Source: SMAG-U1939 sp036376595 (lineage in GTDB: Bacteria > Chloroflexota > Ktedonobacteria > Ktedonobacterales > JADMIN01). Taken from it: DNA of 64,000 nucleotides. The stretch spans positions 1 through 64,000 of the forward strand of contig DASVAA010000189.1 of assembly GCA_036376595.1 (NCBI GenBank). Direction: 5' to 3'. The translations under genes were made by a program, and so were the position numbers. This document shows positions 59,119 to 64,000 of the stretch, in pieces. Position 1 is the first letter of the stretch. Every line of letters starts with the position of its first letter. Below the pieces are notes generated by a model that saw only the letters and a list, made by a program, of their open reading frames with translations, was not told where the DNA came from and did no database searches.

Positions 59119-61818
59119 TCAGTCCACTGAATCGCCCTCGCCCAGCGCCTCAGCAACCGCCTTCTCCAGTGAGAGTGCCTGGCCCGACGCGAACGCTGCC
59201 GCCCACGCCTCCTCGCCCAACGCCGCCCGCGACGCCGCCACCGCCTCCTCCACGTCCGCCCGTTCTGGTGCTGGCAGCGGGGCACCGATCGTCTCTCGCA
59301 CCGTTGCCGCCGCCCCAAGCAGCCGCGCCGCCCGCTCCCCCTGTCCGGCCGCCCCGGCCGTGCTCGCCAGATGCTCCAGTGATGCGGCGCAGCGGCGTGG
59401 ATCTCCCAGATCCCGGACCAGCTCCAGCGCCTCGCGCTGCAGCGCCTCCGCGCGGGCGACCTCGCCCCGCAGGCGAGCCACCCAGCCTAGGTTCACGAGG
59501 CAGACGGCGAGCATCCCCTGGTCCCCGACCGTTCGCGAGCGCGCGAGCGCCTCAGTGAGCACGTCCGCTGCCCGCTCCAGGTCGCCCAGGTGGGTCGCGA
59601 CGTCCCCCAGGTTATTTAGCGCGAGGCCGATGCCCCACTCGTCGCCCAGCGGGCGCCAGAGCGCCAGGCTCTCTTCGTAGCGCACAGCCGCCCGCTCCCA
59701 GTCGCCCTGGTGGGCAGCGAGGATGCCGCGCTCATTCAGGGCCTCCGCGGCGGTGTGCTGGTCACCCCCCGCCTGCGCGAGCGTGGCCGCTGCCTCCAGC
59801 CATAGCTCCCCTGCCGCCGCGTCTCCCTGCCAGACGGCCATGGTGCCGCCCGCCAGCAAGACTCGCGCCCGCACCCGCTCTGCTATCGGCGGCGCCGTGC
59901 GCGCTGCCCCCTCTTCGAGTCCTGCCCCGCCTGCCCGCGCCAGCAGTCCCTCGATCCATTCCCGCCCCTCGCGCAGGTGGCCGCGCCCCCACCAGAACCC
60001 CCGGAGGGCCGCCGCCAGCCGCAGCCCCGTTTCCATCTCACCCCGCTCGCGCGCCCGGCCGAGCACCGCCCGCAGGTTGTCGTGCTCCCCCTCCAGCCGC
60101 CCCAGCCACGCCCCCTCCTGCGGCCCAACCATCTCCAGCTCCGCCCGCTCGACCAGCGCCAGGATGTAGGCCGCGTGCGCCCGGCGCAGCGCCTCCGCCT
60201 CGCCACTCGCCTCCAGCCGCTCCAGCGCATACTCGCGGATGACCTGCAGCATCCCGAAGCGTGGCTCGTCGCCCTCCTCGCGCTGCTGCACCAGACTGTG
60301 GTCCACGAGCGTGCCCAGCCCATCCAAGACGTCGAGACCCAGCAGCTCTGACCCCGCTGGCGCGACGCACACTGCCTCGGCCGCCTCCAGCGTGCAGCCA
60401 CCCACAAACACCGCCAGCCGCCGGAAGAGCACCCGCTCCTCGGACGCGAGCAGTCCCTCGCTCCAGGCGATGGTCGCCCGCATGGTCTGCTGGTGCTCCT
60501 CCAGGTCGCGTGCTCCGCCCGTCAGCAGCTTGAGCTGCGCTGAGAGGCGCGCCAGCAGAGCCTCCGGTGGCAGCAGCTTGACCCGCGCCGCCGCCAGCTC
60601 GATGGCCAATGGAAGGCCGTCCAACCGGACACACACCTCGGCGATGGCCGGCGCATTCGCCGCCGTCACCGCGAAGTCCGACCGGGCCGCCTGTGCCCGC
60701 TCGACGAAGAGGGCCACCGCCGCATACTGCGAGAGACGCTCAGGCGCCAGCCGCCCCGCTCCGGGCTCGGGCAGGCGCAGCGGGTCAAGCGCGTACTCGT
60801 GCTCCCCGCGCAGATGCAGGCGGATGCGGCTGGTCACCAGCACGCCCAAGCTGGGGCTGGCCGCCAGCAGACTGGCCACCTCCGGGGCCGCCGCGATCAC
60901 CTGCTCGAAGTTATCCAGCACCAGCAGCAGACGCCGGTCGGCGAGATAGGCCCTCAGCACGTCCGCGAGGGACTGACTACTCTGCTCCTGCAGGCCCAGC
61001 GTCCGGGCGATCGTGGGCACTACCAGCGTGGGATCGACTAGGCGCGAGAGGCGCACGAACCAGACGCCGTCGGCGAAGTCGTCGAGCAGCTCGGCGGCGA
61101 CCTGGACCGCGAGGCGCGTCTTGCCGATGCCTCCCGGCCCCGTCAGCGTGACGAGCCGCACGTCCGGGCGACGCAAGAGCGCGCTCAACGCAGCCACCTG
61201 CTCCTCGCGGCCAAGCAGCGGCGTCGGCTGCGGGGGCAGGTTATGCTGGTAGGTGTCGAGCGTTTTGAGCGGGGGGAAGTCGGCCGGCAGGTCAGGGTCG
61301 GATAGCACCAGCTGGAAGAGCGGCTCGGACTCTTGCAGGTCCTTGAGACGGTGGGTGCCCACGGCGCGCAATGTGACACCCACGGGCAGAGCGTGTGCGG
61401 CGAGCGCGCGAGTCGTTTGCGAGAGCAGTACCTGGCCGCCGTGGCCGGCAGCGGCGATGCGCGCAGCCCGATGGACGTCGAGCCCGACGTAGTGGTCGCC
61501 GATCACCTGGGGCGTGCCGGTGTGCAAGCCAATGCGCACCCGCAGCGGGGCGCCCGCGGGCCACGCATGCGCGGCCAGGGTGCTGGTCGCCTCGGCGGCG
61601 GCGGCCACGGCGGCTGGCGCGGTGGGAAAGGCGACGAAGAAGGCATCGCCTTGGGTGTCCACCTCGGTACCGTCGTGGGCGGCGAAGGCTGCGCGCAGCA
61701 GCGTCTGGTGCTCGCCCAGCACGCGGGCGTACTCCTCACCGAGTCGCTGGAGCAACTTGGTGCTGCCCTCGATGTCGGTAAACAGGAAGGTGACCGTGCC
61801 AGCGGGGAGCTCTGCCAT
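59119..61818 (-). CDS. Class III nucleotidyl cyclase with NB-ARC ATPase and TPR domains
   Basis: 899 residues. Residues 1-170 form a class III cyclase (VTFLFTDIEGSTKLLQRLGEEY, VDTQGDAFFVAF). An NB-ARC/STAND ATPase follows with P-loop LTGPGGIGKTRLA (about 225-237), LLLVLDNFEQV and LGVLVTSRIRLHLRGE; residues 600-880 are TPR-like repeats (LNERGILAAHQGDWERAAVRYEE, LNNLGDVATHLGDLERAADVL). Such proteins occur in large numbers in actinobacteria and Chloroflexota. Whether the cyclase is active is not known. There is no DNA-binding domain at the C-terminus. Confidence 0.92.
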   Translation of the reverse strand: MAELPAGTVTFLFTDIEGSTKLLQRLGEEYARVLGEHQTLLRAAFAAHDGTEVDTQGDAFFVAFPTAPAAVAAAAEATSTLAAHAWPAGAPLRVRIGLHTGTPQVIGDHYVGLDVHRAARIAAAGHGGQVLLSQTTRALAAHALPVGVTLRAVGTHRLKDLQESEPLFQLVLSDPDLPADFPPLKTLDTYQHNLPPQPTPLLGREEQVAALSALLRRPDVRLVTLTGPGGIGKTRLAVQVAAELLDDFADGVWFVRLSRLVDPTLVVPTIARTLGLQEQSSQSLADVLRAYLADRRLLLVLDNFEQVIAAAPEVASLLAASPSLGVLVTSRIRLHLRGEHEYALDPLRLPEPGAGRLAPERLSQYAAVALFVERAQAARSDFAVTAANAPAIAEVCVRLDGLPLAIELAAARVKLLPPEALLARLSAQLKLLTGGARDLEEHQQTMRATIAWSEGLLASEERVLFRRLAVFVGGCTLEAAEAVCVAPAGSELLGLDVLDGLGTLVDHSLVQQREEGDEPRFGMLQVIREYALERLEASGEAEALRRAHAAYILALVERAELEMVGPQEGAWLGRLEGEHDNLRAVLGRARERGEMETGLRLAAALRGFWWGRGHLREGREWIEGLLARAGGAGLEEGAARTAPPIAERVRARVLLAGGTMAVWQGDAAAGELWLEAAATLAQAGGDQHTAAEALNERGILAAHQGDWERAAVRYEESLALWRPLGDEWGIGLALNNLGDVATHLGDLERAADVLTEALARSRTVGDQGMLAVCLVNLGWVARLRGEVARAEALQREALELVRDLGDPRRCAASLEHLASTAGAAGQGERAARLLGAAATVRETIGAPLPAPERADVEEAVAASRAALGEEAWAAAFASGQALSLEKAVAEALGEGDSVD

Positions 61819-62298
61819 GAGGCCTTCCTCTTTCGTGGTGCGGCGGCAGGCGCGACGTCGTCGTCAGTGCAGGCGAATTGCGACGAATTGCGGTCTCTTC
61901 GCCGTCGTGCGCATCATACCACTCGATACCATGCAGGGTTCTGCCCGTTGGGGGACAGTCCATCGCGAGCGCGGCTCGCGTCTCCCTGCCTCCGCAATGC
62001 GGGCGTAGCGTGCCAACGCGCCTTGCTCGGCTGCCTGGTCCTGATCCGCGTTAGTCAGATCCCGTCACGTGGGATGAGGCACCAGTGCACGTGTGGTCCT
62101 CATCAGCATGCACACGCTGTCAACTTCGATCTGAACTGGGTACCAGGCACGTCCGCGCGGGATTACGAACGCCACTGGCCTGCACCTGGACGGTACAATC
62201 TGGGCGACGGGTATCTGTTCTCGCACTCGTTCGGGCGGCATGCAGCCCGCCCGCGTCCCGTCGTCAGACATCTTCAGCTGCTTGTGAGGGGCATCGCT
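61819..62298. other. Gap between cyclase and DUF1992 genes
   Basis: 480 nt between divergent genes. TACAAT (62194-62199) is a possible -10 box for the rightward gene, with a weak -35. No gene or repeat recognised. Confidence 0.4.
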
Positions 62299-62847
62299 AT
62301 GAGTGACCCGCAGAAGCCGCCGCAGCCCGCAGGCCCAGGGCAGAAGCCCAGCGCCGAGGCGGCGGGCGCTCGCATGCGCCGCCGCGCCGACCTGATCGAG
62401 GAGCTGCTCGAAGACGCCCGCTCACGCGGCGAGTTCGATAATCTCAAGGGCACCGGGCAGCCGCTCGACCTGCGCAAAGACGTGTACGCTGGCGACAAAG
62501 CACTGGCCTACAGCTTGCTCAAGAACAATCAGATGGCTCCTCCGGAGATCGAGCGTGGCAAGGAGATCGACGCCGAGCTGGCCCGCGCCGACCACCTGCT
62601 CGCGCGCCTACGCCGCCAGCGAAACGCGCTCGCCCCGCGCTTGGGCCCGCGCTACGCCGCCGAGCGGCGCGCGTACAACCTGGTGCGCGACAAGACCGAG
62701 ATGCGCTACGCCGAGGCGCTGCGGGCTATCAACAGCAAGATTCTGAGCCTCAATATCGTCGCGCCCAGCGCGCTGCACCGCCGCGCGATTGATGTTGGGG
62801 CGTGGCTGCGCGAGTTCGCCGACGAGTTCCCGCGGCTGCCGGAGTAA
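62299..62847 (+). CDS. DUF1992 (DnaJC28-like) protein
   Basis: 182 residues. Residues 28-95 hold LIEELLEDARSRGEFDNLKGTGQPLDL, then AYSLLKNNQMAPPEIERGKEID, the DUF1992 motif found alone in bacteria and in the DnaJC28 proteins of eukaryotes. No J-domain HPD motif is present. The function is unknown. GAGGGG is 8 nt from the ATG. Confidence 0.9.
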   Translation: MSDPQKPPQPAGPGQKPSAEAAGARMRRRADLIEELLEDARSRGEFDNLKGTGQPLDLRKDVYAGDKALAYSLLKNNQMAPPEIERGKEIDAELARADHLLARLRRQRNALAPRLGPRYAAERRAYNLVRDKTEMRYAEALRAINSKILSLNIVAPSALHRRAIDVGAWLREFADEFPRLPE

Positions 62848-62861
62848 GGCTCGGGGCTGCG

Positions 62862-62990
62862 GCTGCCGCGGCACTGAAGGTGCCGGCGCACGGCACTCGC
62901 GGCAGTGAACGGCCGGCGCACGGACGGCGAGGGTTGAAATCCCGGTTGTGGTCCTGCGACGGCTGAGGCGGACGTAGTCCGAGAGAGAGG
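62862..62990. repeat. Dispersed repeat region upstream of pncB
   Basis: GGCACT-GAAG-GTGCC, GGCACTCGCGGCAGTG, GGGTTGAAATCCC and GCGGACGTAGTCCG words. These match the repeat in larC and the one at 41365. No gene. Confidence 0.65.
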
Positions 62991-63000
62991 TGGCAGAGGC

Positions 63001-64000
63001 ATGCTGCGACGCGCCCCCGGAGAGCATCCCGCGCTCTTCACCGATATGTATCATCCCGACGCCGCGTACGTGAGCTGGCTCACCGGCCGCAACGGCCAGA
63101 CGACGTTTGACCTTTACGTGCGCCAGGCGCCATTCGGGGGCGCGTATCTGCTGCTGGCCGGCCTCGAAGCGGCGCTCAAGTTCGTCCAGTCGTTCCAGTA
63201 CAATCCCGACGACCTGGGATTCCTGGCGCGTATCCGCGACTACGACGCGGCGTTTCTGGACGAGCTGGCGAGCCTGCGCTTCAGTGGCGAGATCTCTGCG
63301 ATGCCCGAAGGCGCGATCGCCTTCCCCAACGAGCCGCTGCTGCGCGTGACGGCGCCCTTCCGCGAGGCGATGCTGATGGAGTCGGGGCTGCTGCAGGCGA
63401 TCAATCTGGCGACGCTGATCGCCACCAAGGCCTCGCGCATCGTCTGGGCGTCGCGAGGGCGGCGCGTCTCGGAGTTCGCCTTCCGCCGGGCACAGAACCC
63501 GATGGTGGTGGCGCGCTCGTCGTACATCGGCGGCTGCTCCAGCACGTCGCTGCTGGCGGCGGCCTTCGATTACCGGCTGCTGGCGACCGGCACGGTGCCA
63601 CACGCGCTGATCCAGCTCTTCCCGTCCGAGGAGGAGGCGTTCACAGCGATTGGCGAGTCGTTCAACCGTTACACGCTGCTGCTCGACACGTACAATCCGC
63701 GGCGCGCGATCCACACGGCGATTGACGTTGCGCGGCGCGTGCAGGAGGGTCTGGGCCACACGCTGGCGGCGGTGCGGCTGGATAGCGGCGACCTCGCGGG
63801 CGACAGCCGCTACGTGCGCGAGCAGCTCGTGCAGGCCGGGATGGGGCAGGTGCGCATCCTCGCCAGCGGCGACCTGGACGAGTTCGAGATCGCCGACCTG
63901 TTGGAGCGCGGCGCCGAAATCGACGCGCTGGGTGTGGGCACATCACTGGGCACCGGCGCCGGGAGTCTCACACACGGCGTGGCGGGCGGCGCGCTCGGCG
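63001..64000 (+). CDS. pncB: Nicotinate phosphoribosyltransferase (partial, runs off right edge)
   Basis: Makes nicotinate mononucleotide for NAD synthesis. 333 codons are visible, open to the end. LFTDMYHPDAAYVSWLTGRNGQTTFDLYVRQAPFGG is the N-terminal domain. SEFAFRRAQ is the phosphoribosyl-binding element, and VRLDSGDLAGDSRYVREQL and ILASGDLDEFEIADLL follow. The type is nearer class II/III bacterial PncB than NAMPT. The ATG at 63001 is preceded by GAGAGAGGTGG. Confidence 0.9.
   Translation, partial: MLRRAPGEHPALFTDMYHPDAAYVSWLTGRNGQTTFDLYVRQAPFGGAYLLLAGLEAALKFVQSFQYNPDDLGFLARIRDYDAAFLDELASLRFSGEISAMPEGAIAFPNEPLLRVTAPFREAMLMESGLLQAINLATLIATKASRIVWASRGRRVSEFAFRRAQNPMVVARSSYIGGCSSTSLLAAAFDYRLLATGTVPHALIQLFPSEEEAFTAIGESFNRYTLLLDTYNPRRAIHTAIDVARRVQEGLGHTLAAVRLDSGDLAGDSRYVREQLVQAGMGQVRILASGDLDEFEIADLLERGAEIDALGVGTSLGTGAGSLTHGVAGGALG

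Overview
This is an ordinary stretch of bacterial chromosome, very GC-rich, densely coded on both strands and cut at both ends inside a gene (a phosphotransferase on the left, a nicotinate phosphoribosyltransferase on the right). No rRNA, tRNA, prophage, transposase or CRISPR array was recognised. The taxon is not given. High GC, a dimeric glycyl-tRNA synthetase with a zinc insertion, HslUV, a VKOR-type membrane protein, class III cyclase/NB-ARC regulators and many dispersed palindromic and purine-rich repeats would suit a Chloroflexota-like bacterium, but that is inference.

Layout. 1-6 kb (minus): aminoglycoside-kinase-like and nucleotidyltransferase genes in tandem, purA, a membrane-fused spermidine-synthase-like protein and a single-pass protein. 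6-11 kb: glyS behind a structured leader, a broken kptA remnant, and a rifampicin phosphotransferase gene (rph) whose promoter carries the 19-bp rifamycin-associated element. 11-15 kb: small membrane protein, VKOR and SDR genes, and an MFS exporter with a terminator-like hairpin in its leader. 15-21 kb: a SAM-cycle and methionine-salvage block: SAM-I riboswitch and terminator, mtnA, a PfkB kinase, an orphan HicB, ahcY, metK. 21-24 kb: a frameshifted LAGLIDADG endonuclease, an orphan antitoxin-like gene and an FAD monooxygenase.

24-33.5 kb is an aromatic-acid module: an MFS transporter diverging from an IclR regulator, then a phenylacetate/benzoate-type CoA ligase and three subunits resembling 4-hydroxybenzoyl-CoA reductase (2Fe-2S, molybdopterin, and an FAD subunit with the extra four-cysteine cluster), with a patatin-like hydrolase between them. 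33.5-41.5 kb: Rpn-like nuclease, MetE-like methyltransferase, hslVU, topA and a TfoX-domain protein. 41.7-51.5 kb: TM2-domain protein, a PadR-regulated ABC exporter, a lipoprotein, a ferritin-like enzyme and a GNAT protein. 51.7-64 kb: small membrane protein, second GNAT, folP-folC-larC, an ECF sigma/anti-sigma pair beside a YciI stub, a large cyclase/ATPase/TPR regulator, a DUF1992 protein and pncB.

The most unusual theme is dispersed short palindromes (cores GGGCGTCC/GGACGCCC and GGCGAG/CTCGCC, often ending CCCCTAC). They lie between genes but also in frame inside at least five genes and across one gene junction, rather like the protein-coding palindromic elements known from Rickettsia. A rifamycin-associated element at rph, the complete SAM-I riboswitch, and several gene remnants are the other main points.
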